Assembly: GCA_037447605.1 (NCBI GenBank)
Contig: CM074809.1
Coordinates: forward strand, 4,013,488-4,077,487
DNA: 64,000 bases
Direction of reading: 5' to 3'
From: Zygnema circumcarinatum
Taxonomy: Eukaryota > Streptophyta > Zygnematophyceae > Zygnematales > Zygnemataceae
The translations under genes and the position numbers were made by a program. The first letter of the stretch is position 1; each line of letters begins with the position of its first letter. Positions 1 through 11,700 of this stretch are shown in pieces. The notes below the pieces were generated by a model, which worked only from the letters and a program-made list of their open reading frames with translations, was not told where the DNA came from and made no database searches.

Positions 1-2428
1 AAGGTACGGCATATTCACAAACTGTAAGGCGACTAATTGGAAGGCCACCACAAGCAGGCCCGTGGTTAGCCTTTCCATGGCATGGCGAGCAACGAGGTGA
101 CCGATCTGCAGCCATACCTCTCGTAAGAAAGAGGAAGTACAAGGATGGAGAGGAAAAAGGGAGAGCACTGCAAACAGAGAACGAATGAAAATAGGAACAA
201 CCTCAATGAATTGAAACATAAGAATTTAAAGTTGTACCTCGTGCCCTAGAACAGTAGCAAGCTCCACATCGTTCGGCATCTTCTTCAAAAGGCCGGTGAA
301 TACGACTACTTTTCCGCCGGGAAGGCAGAAAGCATTCACCAATGGCTTGTCAACAACAATCACTTCCCAGTTGAGGTTTTTCAAATGATCAACAAATCCC
401 TCAGAGCCGGACCGCAAACCGTGCCTGCAGCCCCATCCGAACTGCAGCAGGTTATAGCGTTTCTGGAGAAATCTTCCCTGCGAACAATGGTTTAAGAGGG
501 TACAGATTTTACGGAATAGGGTTAGTTTAATGTCTATGGTTGATTTTGCTTCCAGAGCTTCTGTGGGGAATGACTAACGACCGGTCTAAGAGAGATTGAA
601 GAAGTTACTTTCGAGTGCGATCTATCCATTTGTCATCGTCTTCGAGCTTTTTCGCATAGTCACGTCCTCCATGTGCAGCTTCTCCATATTTTTCTCCCAA
701 CTCTTTGGACTGGTGACCCCCCCATGGGTCCTTGTGAGCTTCCACTCCCTTTTGCTGCTCTTCATCCTCATCGCCAAACCAGCCGTATTGCTTTGGAGTT
801 TTTGAGGAGGGAATCACTTCAATCGGCACCACAATAACGCGATTTGGATTTGCAGAAGGGGCACCAACTCCGTGAAGCTCATGATGGGAGTCCTGCAAGG
901 CGTTATCGGTGAAGCAGGATTGACATCAAGTTTTGAAAGTCCTCAAAAAGAAGATCGCGACATATCAAGTTCCGTCGTTCCACGGAAAGGAAAGTAGGAG
1001 TAAGAAAAGTGAGAGGTCGTCTTTACATGGTCATGCTCTGACTTGACTTCTTTCAGAGCCGCTCGGATGATGTCTGCTGCAATTCTTCTCACACGCTGAG
1101 CTTCAGGGTGGAAAGGCGGAAGAATTGTGCCCCGGAAACGCAACTTGAGCTGCATATTTTTGACAGGAAAAGAACAGCATAAACATGAAAAAATCTACAA
1201 GGTGCATTTTCAACTAGGACCTTTAAAATAGAAACGTCTATAAAAGTTCTAATATGAAAAAGCAACAGAGTGCTGCTAGCCACCATTAAATGGCGATCTG
1301 CATCTGACCTGTATTTGAATATTTCTAGGTTCACTGGGCCTCCCCATGTTCATGCCCCGCTGCCGTCATTGAAATCTTTTGCACAAACTGAGTAATGCAA
1401 GTTAAACTACGCCATAATTACTCCAACATCGACAATCTTTGCAAATGAAAGCAGCATGCCTTCAGCAGCAAATGTGATTGTAAGATGGGAGAACAACTAC
1501 AGCTAACCCTAAACTACAACTCTACGGGGTGAAAACCAAGGGCAAGGTTTTCATCCCAGCAGACCAAATACTGTTGCATACTCTCACAGAGGAGAAAGAG
1601 AAAGGAGGGAGAACAGGTGCTCACCTCCTCAAACTCGTTATCCCCCATTTTCTTCTCAAACTCTGGCGACCAAAGAATGCAGTGGCGTCGACGTGTATAT
1701 GGGACTGTTTCAAGATGTGTGACATAGATGAGTGTAGCTCCACCAATCAAAAAAACTACAATTGCCAAAACCTTTCTTTGCTGATCGTTTAGTTGATTTC
1801 CCCCTCCTTGCGGTGTCCACGAATCAAATCCCCTTCTCCGAAAATGAACAACACCTTCTCTGTCGGTAAATGGCTTGGTATATGTCCTGACTTGCTTAAG
1901 AATTGATCCACTTCGTATTGCCAGATGCCCTAAAATCGCCCTTTTCCCCAGGTACGACTTTTGCGCACTAGCAAGATGAGAGATGCTGCATCGCTTTAGG
2001 GTTATGGGCAGGGTTAGGTTAGCGAATCCCCTGCTTGCAAGATGCAGATTATTGGTGCCGTTATTCCACAACCTGGCACAAAAAATTGGCGTAAAGTGTG
2101 TCCTAAGAACAGATGTCGCACAACGTGCTCCATCAGCCAAAACATTGTGAGAAAAAGGAGCATTGGAGAAGCTCCTTGAGGCCACCATTTTTCCAATGAC
2201 GGTCGGTTGATTAGATGCTTTATAGACCTCGGAGATACTTCGAGAGTTTGACTGCAGGAGGAGAGAAATTCTGGTGAGCGAAGGAACGCAGCCATGGCTG
2301 CCTGACCGACGCTCGGGTGGGAGGTGAGCGAGAGGAGATCCTCGTCGCAACTGAGGAGTGAGAAGGGACTTAATTAGAGGGGCAGAATGGAGCAGCTTCT
2401 GAACGGCTTTGGGAGCTGCTGCCGCCAT
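1..2428 (-). CDS. OMA1: OMA1-like M48 zinc metalloendopeptidase (mitochondrial inner membrane), partial at 3' end
   Basis: Exons read on the minus strand: 1625-2428, 1027-1149, 609-892, 238 to about 470, and 1-105, continuing beyond the window. The ATG at 2428 opens a 268-residue first exon with a long basic, Ser/Arg-rich N terminus like a mitochondrial presequence. One transmembrane segment lies near residues 220-240 (VLAIVVFLIGGATLIYV), followed by the YTRRRH segment seen in plant OMA1 proteins. The metallopeptidase motif is split by an intron: exon 4 ends in GHE and exon 5 starts IGHLVARHAME, giving HEIGH (HExxH). The segment NAFCLPGGKVVVFTGLL before it is typical of M48C peptidases. OMA1 cleaves inner-membrane dynamin-like and other proteins under stress; that role is from family knowledge. 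The exon 4 acceptor is uncertain: an AG just inside the exon restores frame better than the first CAG. The downstream third zinc ligand lies outside the window. Confidence 0.88.
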
Positions 2429-3670
2429 AGCCACAAAACTCTGAATTCCAAACCATGGACTTTCTCAGTGCTCACATATTCTGACCCCAACCCTTCTCTT
2501 GAGAGCCTCTCTTTTTCTGCATCCCCTTTTTTTTGAGAATTATTTCATTAGCTCATGCTCGCGTGCTCGTTTTCAAGCAAGCTACCATTTCCCAAAGCAG
2601 GGTCCTTTCATTGTGCTTTTAAGGAGGGAGCCGTACTACAGTACGGATAATGTACGGTAAAGTGCCGATGCAAGGCGAGTGACACTAGTATTGGACTTCA
2701 AGAAAGAGAGTTGTATGGTTTGGAAATGTAACAGAAGAGGTTACTTTTAGATGGAATATCTAACGTTTCGTAAGAAGGACATAGGAAAATTTTGACGGAT
2801 AAGCAGCCTGAGATTCTGTGTTGGCATCTGCACTGGCGCTTTGGTAACTTTTTTAGGTGAAATAACTGCAAGTGAGGGGGCTGTCTACCAGCTCCATTGA
2901 CTGGTTGCTGCAACTGCCATACAAAACTCTGACATTGAGAATGAACGAAGCACAAAGAAAGGACGAGAAAGATATCGGTCGTAATCGATTAGAAGCTCTT
3001 CGTAAGTTAAAAAACCAAAACGCGAATGCATAGCGGACATGGTTCACAATTTGGTACTGAACTCCACAAAACTTGTATCAAATTGCGGAGTGATACAAAG
3101 GACTAGTTTTTCCCTTTTGCTCTTCAATCCAGTGACGATGAAATGACGGAATTTTCTTTATTGTTTGATCAATTTTTTTTAAATACTGTTTTTTTAAATA
3201 GTTTCAAAGATCCCAAAATCCGTGGCCTGCACCCAAAAAACAATGAACCACCCCTTCGCTTCAGCTTCAGCACTTGCCCTTGTGAGCTTTCACATGCAGC
3301 CATAGACTTGGTTTTGCCCTTGCTGTAACCGAACGAGCATTGCCCACTAACATGCAACCTGTTCTGCAGCACTGATCCAACAGTAAAGAACAGCTAAGGA
3401 TTGGGTTAGGTTAGGGTTTAGGTTTAGGGTTTAAGGTTTAAAGGGTAGGTTAGGGTTAGAACTAACAATCAGAACTTGGACAAAGAGGTCCCAAAGTGTA
3501 AAATTAGGTCAAAAACAATTGATTACTGCATTTCATTCCCAGCAGTGCAGGCCTTGCCTGTCGCTGACAGACTGCACACGAAGCGTGAAGGCGAGGACTT
3601 TCTAAACACCTTTGAGAGTGAAGATTAGGGTTTTGACAAGGCACTCCTTTCTTACCTTTCAGAATCAGAA
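2429..3670. other. Intergenic spacer between OMA1-like start and aldo-keto reductase stop
   Basis: No convincing exon on either strand. It contains two close GTACGG motifs (2641-2660) that could belong to the OMA1-like promoter, an AT-rich stretch near 3150-3230, and the telomere-like tract listed separately. Confidence 0.6.
3402..3460 (+). repeat. Short interstitial telomere-like tract (degenerate TTTAGGG/TTAGGG)
   Basis: About eight degenerate units of GGTTAGG, TTTAGGG and GGTTTAAGG in 59 bases. Plant telomeres use TTTAGGG, so the tract resembles a decayed interstitial telomeric repeat or an extended telo-box. It lies downstream of the aldo-keto reductase stop codon. Confidence 0.7.
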
Positions 3671-5579
3671 TCACAACAGCATGGCCGGGTCTTTCTGATC
3701 CAAATGAATGGCGTCAATTGCCTTCAATGTGTCTTCCGAAAGTTCCATATCGAATGCGTCTGCACAAGCCGGATTCCTCTCCCTTAACAAAATCAGAATA
3801 TTTTCAAAGCATAATGCTTCGTGAATAAGAAAAGAAACAACATCTCGCCAAGGCAATGGCTTAAAAAGTAGCGAGGAGGCCCTCCAATACGAGGCATTCG
3901 ATCGAAGCTTTGCAGGGAACTTTATCGACCCAACGAATCACTATCGTCCAGATATGTCTTTAAAGGTTCGAAATCTTTGGTGAAACTTCAACTATCATCC
4001 TCCTTATAGAGAAAAACGTTCAAATCTCTCTTTCCCCTTACCTAAATTCTCCTTAAGTTGAGCCATCGTTGTCGCTCCAATAATTGACGACGGAACATAC
4101 CATCGAGACTTGCACCATGCCAAGGCTAGCTGCGCTGGGGAAACTCCTGCACTCAAAACCAAAAAAAGGAACTTTTTTTAAGTTCATGACTCGCTTGAGA
4201 AGAAGAGAAGGCCTATTTGAGCAGCTGCAGTTCCAAGAACCTTTAGGCCTTTACAGCATGCACGTTTCGTGAAGTACTTTCTGATCCTGAAACCGTCAAG
4301 ATTCTACTCCATCTTGAAGCTCAAACTCACCTGTTTCTTCTGCAAGCTTAGCGTACTTCTCTACAGCCGCAGATACTCCAGGCATCACATATCTTGCTTG
4401 GTAGCCTTTGAACATGGTAAAGCGGGCTTTTTCCGGCTGCTTTCCCCCGATATACTTTCCAGTTAGGACACCTGGAAGCAAATGCAACAAAGGGAATATC
4501 AGCGAGAGATCATATAGAAGCTCAAACACTCCAAAGGACCTGTCACAGAATGTGTCCTAGACAGTTCAAATAACGCTCAAAACTTTAACATAAGGTTGAG
4601 TTGTACAAGTCGTGAATCCAACCGGCAACTACTGTAACATGAACATAAACTCAAACTCAAAACTCAATCTCAAAAACACAACTGTAGATACGCCAAAACT
4701 GTTATCGGATCTTTAGGGTCTAGGATCCTAATATAGACCCCCCAATTAGGGTCGATTTTTAGAGATTGTTGCTCACCTCCTGCCAGGGGGCTCCATGGCA
4801 GCAGTCCAATATTGTAATTAGAAGGTGCGCAAGCCTCTGCTAATTCTGTCTCAAACGAACGGTGGATGAGAGAGAAACTGTTCTGAATGCTCACTGGGCG
4901 GGGGGCTCCCAACTCATCCGCAGCTTGGCAGAACTTGCATACTCCAAAAGTAGTTTCATTTGAAAGGCCATAAGCTCGAATTTTTCCCTCTGCAAGACAT
5001 CCAAAGTGAAGGCTATATGCACAATTTCAGCTGCTGGAGGTATATATGAACGCATTGAACTCTCTAGAGTCTAAAGAGTATTTGGAAACTTTAGGGTTTC
5101 CGGGCTAGTAAGGAGGTCCTTACCGATCTTGGGGTTGATGGTTACCTTCACAGACCACCACTTTTATCAAGAAACCTCCCTTTTCACGATTCCTTAGGTT
5201 CTGAGAAGGGGATTTGTACATTGCAAGACATAGAGAGTTCTTTCTCTCACCTTTAATGAGCTCTGCCATGGCTGCCACGGTCTCCTTTATGGCAATGGAT
5301 TCTCGTTCTTTAGTCGGATCGTATGCAGTCACTCCAAACATTGGGACATAGCGATCGGGCCTGCATAGAAATTTCCATTTCAAGTTATGCTTCGACTCCA
5401 AAGCCATCTCTGGCATTGGTCTATCCATGGCATTGTGAGATCATTCGGCAACAGTTTACCATCTCAGTGTGTATTAAATGGAAACATTAACTACTACCTT
5501 GAATACACCTATAACTATAAAAAAAAGGAAAAAACTACAAAATCGTTCCTTCAGTGACAACGTGTCATCGAATTTTAAG

Positions 5580-5612
<33 letters not shown>

Positions 5613-7099
5613 CTACAAGGTGTAATCTGGCAGAACTCACCAATGAATCTGGTACAGGTCGATATATTCAGTCTGAAGGCGCCGGAGGCTCCCTTCACAT
5701 GCGGCTCGAATGTTCTCTCTATCCAATCTGCAATCTTGACGTTCCTCAGATCGAGGAACCACTCTATTTCCTGGAAGATGAGACATAGCACTGTAGCCTG
5801 CCACCTGACCAAAAAAAAAAAAGGAAAAAAGGACGAAGTAAGAAAATAATTTAGAAAGGAGCTGTACGTCTTCTTTAAGGTCGTCAAGTCTAGGAAGCCC
5901 TAGGCGTCTTGGAAACAAGGGCTACCGAATTTTATGATTCTTATGCACTTTTAATCTGAAGGTCTGGAATCTTTGAGCTGCGAAATTTTAGCTCACCTTT
6001 GTGGCGACAATAACTTTGTCCCTCTGCTGTTTCTTCAGCCAAGTCCCCACATACTCCTCCGACCTTCCGCAAGTCTCAGGCTTCACTGGAATCGAGTAGA
6101 TTTCTGCGGTATCCAAAAAGTTGACGCCTCTCTCCCAGCAGTAATCCAAAAGAGCATGGCTCTCCTCTTCGGTATTCTGTTCTCCGAATGTCATCGTTCC
6201 CATGCATACCTGCACATTGCAAAAAAATTTATAAAAAAACAAACGAAAAAGTTTAAAAATAGAACACACAATAAGAACGTGATCAATCAATCAACATCAT
6301 AATGTAGTATATTCCCCCTTCTATTTCTATTTCTTCTTGTCGGTAATCATCCCGCATTTTCAAAAACTATAAAAAATTGATTTTTTTTTATACAGCGTTC
6401 CAGAGAGTTAACACTAATAAGACTGAAAACTCCCGAGAACTTCGCAGAACTTTTATATAAAATGAATCTCCCAAAGTGCCCACCCAAAGGAATGATAAAG
6501 CCAACCCAACCAAACCATACAAAGGCTTAGAACTAGTTTTGCAACGTTGCATTATCGCGAGCGCCTGCGAGAAAAAAGGCGCTGTAACTTTGAAGGTTGA
6601 TTTTTTTGCTTCTTTCTTAGAAGAAATGTGACAACAAAAGCAAAATTTCACCACTCCCCCATCCCTCTCTCTTCCCCTCCCCTCCCCTCCCCTCTCCCCC
6701 CCCCCCTCACCCCACTCCAACCCTGCAATGCTCCAGAAGCACTCATACCTCCTTCTGGCAACCCTCTTTCATTCTTCAACAGGCCTTTTTCTGTACCCTA
6801 AAAAGAGAAGGCGATGAAGCGAGTCGGAGAGCAGAGTTTACCTCCGAGACGAGCATGTCGGAGGAGCCCAACTTGTTGTACTTCATGGCGGTGAGCTTGA
6901 AGGAAAACACAGGAGGAGGAGCCTCCAAAGCCGTCGATTGAACCGCTCTGACGCCACCACCGTCGGATCGACGAGCTTCTCTCCTCCCAGGCAAAGCCAA
7001 AACCCTAATCCTTGACAGCAGGCAGGGTTCAGAGCGCCCAGGAGGACACGTGGCGAGCGGGAAACGTATGTTGAGGGCGAAGGAAACCACGCGAGCCAT
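3671..7099 (-). CDS. Tas-like aldo-keto reductase (NADPH-dependent), likely plastid targeted
   Basis: Eight exons on the minus strand: 6842-7099, 5997-6209, 5641-5804, 5251-5360, 4777-4989, 4331-4471, 4042-4146, 3671-3759, giving 430 residues with every junction in phase. The order of segments follows E. coli Tas and its plant homologues: [100 protein letters not shown] and [13 protein letters not shown]. The aldo-keto tetrad is visible: Asp and Tyr in DTAEIY, Lys in VIVATKVS, His in YQIHW. About 70 residues precede the [16 protein letters not shown] start of the barrel and are rich in Arg, Ser and Ala with few acids, like a transit peptide. The substrate is unknown. The gene is divergent from the carboxypeptidase-like gene at 8731. 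Confidence 0.93.
5582..5611. repeat. (TA)n microsatellite in aldo-keto reductase intron
   Basis: About 15 uninterrupted TA dinucleotides inside the intron between exons 3 and 4 of the aldo-keto reductase gene. Confidence 0.95.
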
Positions 7100-8730
7100 T
7101 TGCGAGGACGGGCGCTGGTTGGGCTTGGAGGCACGGACGGCCCCGGCCCAGGTCGTGCCCCGGGGCACGCGCGGAGTCGGTGTGTGAGCACCCTACTAGG
7201 GTTGGGGGCACGGCCCCGGCCCATTTCGTGCCCCGGGGCACGTGACCACAAGGGGAGCATGGCCGGGGCACATGCCCCTTCTCGTGCCCGTGACGTGACC
7301 ACATAGAACAGTTAAAATCGGGCCAATTACAGTACGGAGGAACATGCGAGAAGTATGAATGGTACGGAGAAATTTACGGAAGGTGCAAATGGTACGAACA
7401 GTACGGAGTGTTTGCCTCCACATGTGAGTTCCGTGTCAGCAGTCACTGTCCCGGCCCTGGCCATGACGTGACATGGTAAGCTGACGTAGGGGGCACGGTG
7501 GAGGGCCACGGATTTCCTTGTTTTTCGTGTCCCGGGCACGGCTGATCGCGTGCCCCGGGCATGACCATCCCCCCCCCTCCCCCCCAGGGCAATGCCCGTG
7601 CCCCCGTGCCTCTACCCCAGCGCTGGCGCTTTGTAGGGGCGTATATAGCCATACAAAGGGCAAGCCGCACGCGCGACGCTGCGATCTGCGGGATTTGTGG
7701 ATCGACCGAACGGCTGAGATGCACAGGACTGGTTGATCGATGAGAAATGCACACGTCGAGGGCGCGATCTCCACATCATTCAGGGAGCTTGATCGGACGG
7801 TGGATGCGGCCCGCCTGTACTACACAAGTTTTTCAGTTTTCAGTGACGTCATTTAACATGAACTGCAGATTCATACTGCATGTAGTAAGGCTGGATACCA
7901 ATGGAATCTTGACCAGCACAACCGGTTACATTACAGAAGAATCGGACCACAGTTGACCGCCTTGTGGCCCCAAGCCGTACATCGACATGGCGTCATCCGT
8001 GATTCCAGGTACCGTACGGCCCCGGCGAGTGGCCGACGCGGCTCACGGGATCCCGCCGCCTGGCGGAGGCTGCCCGGAACCACGGCCAACTGGGCGTACG
8101 GCTTCGTCTGCTTCTCCTTTGACTCTATCCTCTGCCCTACGCTCAGCATCGTACGGCTCTCTACAAGAATTTGTCTTTATATACGTGGAGACACAGTATC
8201 AACATGGCGGATGTGAAGCGCACCGACATCTGTCCTGCCACGTGGCGCAAAAGTGAGACCGCGAACGTAGCCCGTTGCCACGTGGACGCGGTCTTGGACG
8301 CTGCCGGCCCCACCGACTCGCGGGCTCAAGCGCTCGAGGTCCAAAATGTTTGGACGGTTCAAATATTTGGGAGGGAGCGGCGCAGCCAGAAGCGCAGCAA
8401 ATGGGGGAAGAGGCGCAGCAGATGTTTGGAATCTGCTGCCGCTCCTGCCAGGGCCAGGGAGGGAACTTGCTGCTGCAACGTTTGAAAGCGTGCAGGCTTC
8501 AAATGCTCGTGTAATTTCAGATTCTAATTTGAATTTCTGCGCAAAATGTGGTTCTTTCTCATCACTCTGTTCAGAAGCTGACTGCCTTTCCCGCCCTGGA
8601 TATTCGTCCAACCGCAGTCTGGCTGCTGCGTTTTTCATCTGAGCACATTTGCTCGCCACAAACGTCTTGAAGTCTCGGTTGAGGACTTCTGACTGTTATT
8701 GGTGGCGAAAATTCGTTTTCTGCATACTCC
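7100..8730. promoter_or_regulatory. Divergent intergenic region between aldo-keto reductase and carboxypeptidase-like gene
   Basis: This 1.6-kb GC-rich spacer separates two start codons facing away from each other and must carry both promoters. It holds CACGTG G-boxes at 7239-7244, 8239-8244 and 8279-8284 (a further one at 7047-7052 is in the first aldo-keto reductase exon). The one at 8239 sits in a TGCCACGTGGC palindrome. A cluster of TGGTACGGA-like motifs lies at 7330-7410, and more CGTACGG motifs lie at 8010-8155. A 33-base block is duplicated at 7137 and 7210. TTTATATA at 8176-8183 could be a TATA element for the plus-strand gene, which would imply a leader of about 500 bases. The long ORFs here are GC-rich shadows. 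Confidence 0.6.
7137..7242. repeat. Duplicated 33-bp block containing a 14-bp palindrome
   Basis: The blocks at 7137-7169 and 7210-7242 are identical except for a three-base change in the middle and are offset by 73 bases. Each contains the perfect palindrome GTGCCCCGGGGCAC (7155-7168 and 7228-7241). The second palindrome runs into a CACGTG G-box. A degenerate third relative lies near 7525-7565. Confidence 0.85.
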
Positions 8731-11700
8731 ATGGCTGTCACTCCACCGCCGCTTTGCAGCGGTGCAAGCAGAATTCCGAGTTCCTTTCTGTTGCTGCTGT
8801 TCCCACTGACTACACTTCTTGTTCCGATATATGCTGGAGGAGCGCACGATTCAGCTGTAAATCAAGCGGAGGCTTTTGTTTCGAGGAGCACTTCTAAGCA
8901 TCCTGACCTTATCACCAATCTTCCAGGGCAGCCGAAGGCATCTTTCGATCAGTTTGCGGGATATGTAAATGTTGATGCAAAAAGTGGAAAATTCTTCTTC
9001 TACTGGCTGGTGGAAGCAAGTCGTTCTGCAGCCAGCAAGCCGCTGGTTTTGTGGCTCAATGGAGGTCAGTAATTATTTCGAGGAAATATTTATGTAGTAG
9101 TGGTCTCTATATGTCACTTTGTTTAGGTGAAAGCCTGAAACTTAGAGCGCCGTCAACATTACCTGACTTTGGTCGTATCGTAGTTGTCAGCTGCATTTGA
9201 GTGCGTATTTAAGAAAATAAACTATGGCTGTGTTCAAACTAGAGATTGATGGATATCAAAGAGTCTGCCTATTGTTAATGATTCGTTTCCAAATCTATGG
9301 GATCTTTTGGTGTTGGTGTCTTACGGTTTAAGCGGACCCTGTGTCTGGTTTCTTGGCAAGTTGTTATGAACTGCAGAAATGGCAGATAAGAGATGTCTTC
9401 AATGAAGCTGGGATCTCTTCACTTAGAAAGTCCAAACTCTCTCTTCTTCCGCGAATGCACTGGTGATCAACTTTTAGTTTCAGTCTTGGAAACATGCAGA
9501 CATGCTGGTCATGCATGTAGAGAAACGGTGTGCAATAAAGCTATCTTTTCAGTATACTAGGAATGTTGTACATAGCATCTCATACAGGTCTTGCAGCATC
9601 ACCAACGGAATCTCATCTTTGCCAGCTTTAAGCGGCTTGAATTGTCGAGTGACTTAAAGCAGCGTTCCATCTCTACTATTATTTTCTGCAGAAATCCTTC
9701 CATTTCAGCCTCCCCCACTTGCTTCCACTGCGCAAACAAAAACGCCTTCATTTATCGTTTTTCAAATCTGCACTGCCACTTCCTCAAGCATAGGTGATTG
9801 TCCTTGCTTGTAATCTGATAGCTGATTTTGAACATGATACAGGTCCTGGGTGCTCCTCGATTGGCGGAGGACTACTTACCGAGTATGGACTATACCCCTG
9901 AAACAAATTCGTGCTGTACATTACTTCAATACTCGAGATGAATAAAATACTAACGTGCCAAGAACTAGTCAAAGCTTACATTATCAGATGGCTAGCTGCT
10001 GGTGTTTTAGTGGGTTTCAGGCATGGCCCCATTTCCCATTAACGTTGTACGGTCTCTAGTGCCGTACAACACTCCCCTTCTTGGGGCCTAGGCTTTGAAT
10101 GCACCCAATCCAAGCAGAGAATTATTCCGCCACATGATTGGTCCATGCCACATTTTTTATAAGTCTGACACGCCCTATTAGGGGGGATTTCAGGCATGGA
10201 CCCTGGAGAGTCTCCGGACCTGAGAACAGCACTCTCGAACATAATCCTTACAGTTGGAACACAGGTAGGTACCTGTTCTTTGTTTCCGTTGTGTGTGACT
10301 ACGGTGCTTTACTCTGTTTTTCAGATTGCCTGATTGTCTGTGGCATCCGCGATTTTCGGCAGACTAGCGATTCCCTCTGTAGTGAGCAGTAATTTCCACA
10401 CTTTGCCAACTCCGCCAACATAAAGTGGTGGTATCAGAATCGAAAATTTCATTACTTCCTGCCACAGCTCTGCTGTATTTGTCTCAAGCACCATTGTTTG
10501 ATGACGCTGACTCTGAAAATGACCGAGCTGCAGATCCCCTAATTCTACTTGTGTATGAATGATGTGACTACCAGAGGCTAACATTATTTATGCCGAGACA
10601 CCTGTTGGAGTTGGCTTCTCGTATAGCGAATCTAATGTTAACTACTATGGTGTTACCGATGAAGAAATGGGTATGTTGTACTTTACCACAATCCATTCCA
10701 ACGTGGTTTGAGTCTGCAGTAGTTGAATTCCGACCACTGAAGCTACATGCATCAGGTGATCGTCCTTGTGGATAGCAAGGAAAGCTTGCAAAAGGAACAA
10801 TACGGAGATATCAGACTCAAAACAGGAATCGCTGATTGAACGCTATTAAATTTAAGGTACAGTTGGAAATAGGCAAGCTTCGCGTCTTTTTTGTTGGCAT
10901 GATTATCCAGAATGACTGGCGCTTATATTTTGTTTCTGAGAACATTGCAGCAATCGATCATTATTCCTTTGTGCAAGGATTTCTTCAGAAACATCCACGA
11001 TTTATTGGAAGAACATTCTATATTGCTGGAGAGAGCTATGCTGGTATTACCTTAAAGCCACTTTCCATGTTGGTATGGGAGAAAGAAATATATGCATAGA
11101 CTTTACGTCTACACATACATAACCTTTGTTAAAATAGACAAGGGAGTCAAGATTTTCCCTTGTCTTGAAGAAACTTTCTGATGTACGGTCTGGAAACCAC
11201 GCATGTGCTTGACACTGCCTACAAAAGGCGTATCTAGATTGAGCCATTTGCTAACTTATTCGTTTACTTCTTCTGTTTGTAAAATTAACAAAATATAAAA
11301 TACAGGGCACTACGTTCCTCAGCTAGCTCAGAAAATAATTTGGGAGAATAGTCAGAAAATCAATGTTCGAATACCCCTTAAAGGATTTCTTGTTGGGAAC
11401 GCTGTGACGGACATCAAGGAAGACGTCCTTCGAGGCCCCTTTATCATGTGAGTCCTTTGTGTTCAATCCTTTTCTTTGATGGAGAGGTTTTTCTGCAACC
11501 TGCTGTGAATTGGACTGGCTATGTTGATGTGCTGAGCTGTTCGGCCAAACCCTAAAACTGCCAACCGTAAGCACCCTGACAACCTGCCTGGAAGCATATA
11601 CATGATCTAAGTGCTCTCTGCCTGCAGGTACTACGATCATGGTATGATCTCCGCCAATACATATGAAACAATTTTCTCTCAGGTACAAATCCAGCACAGT

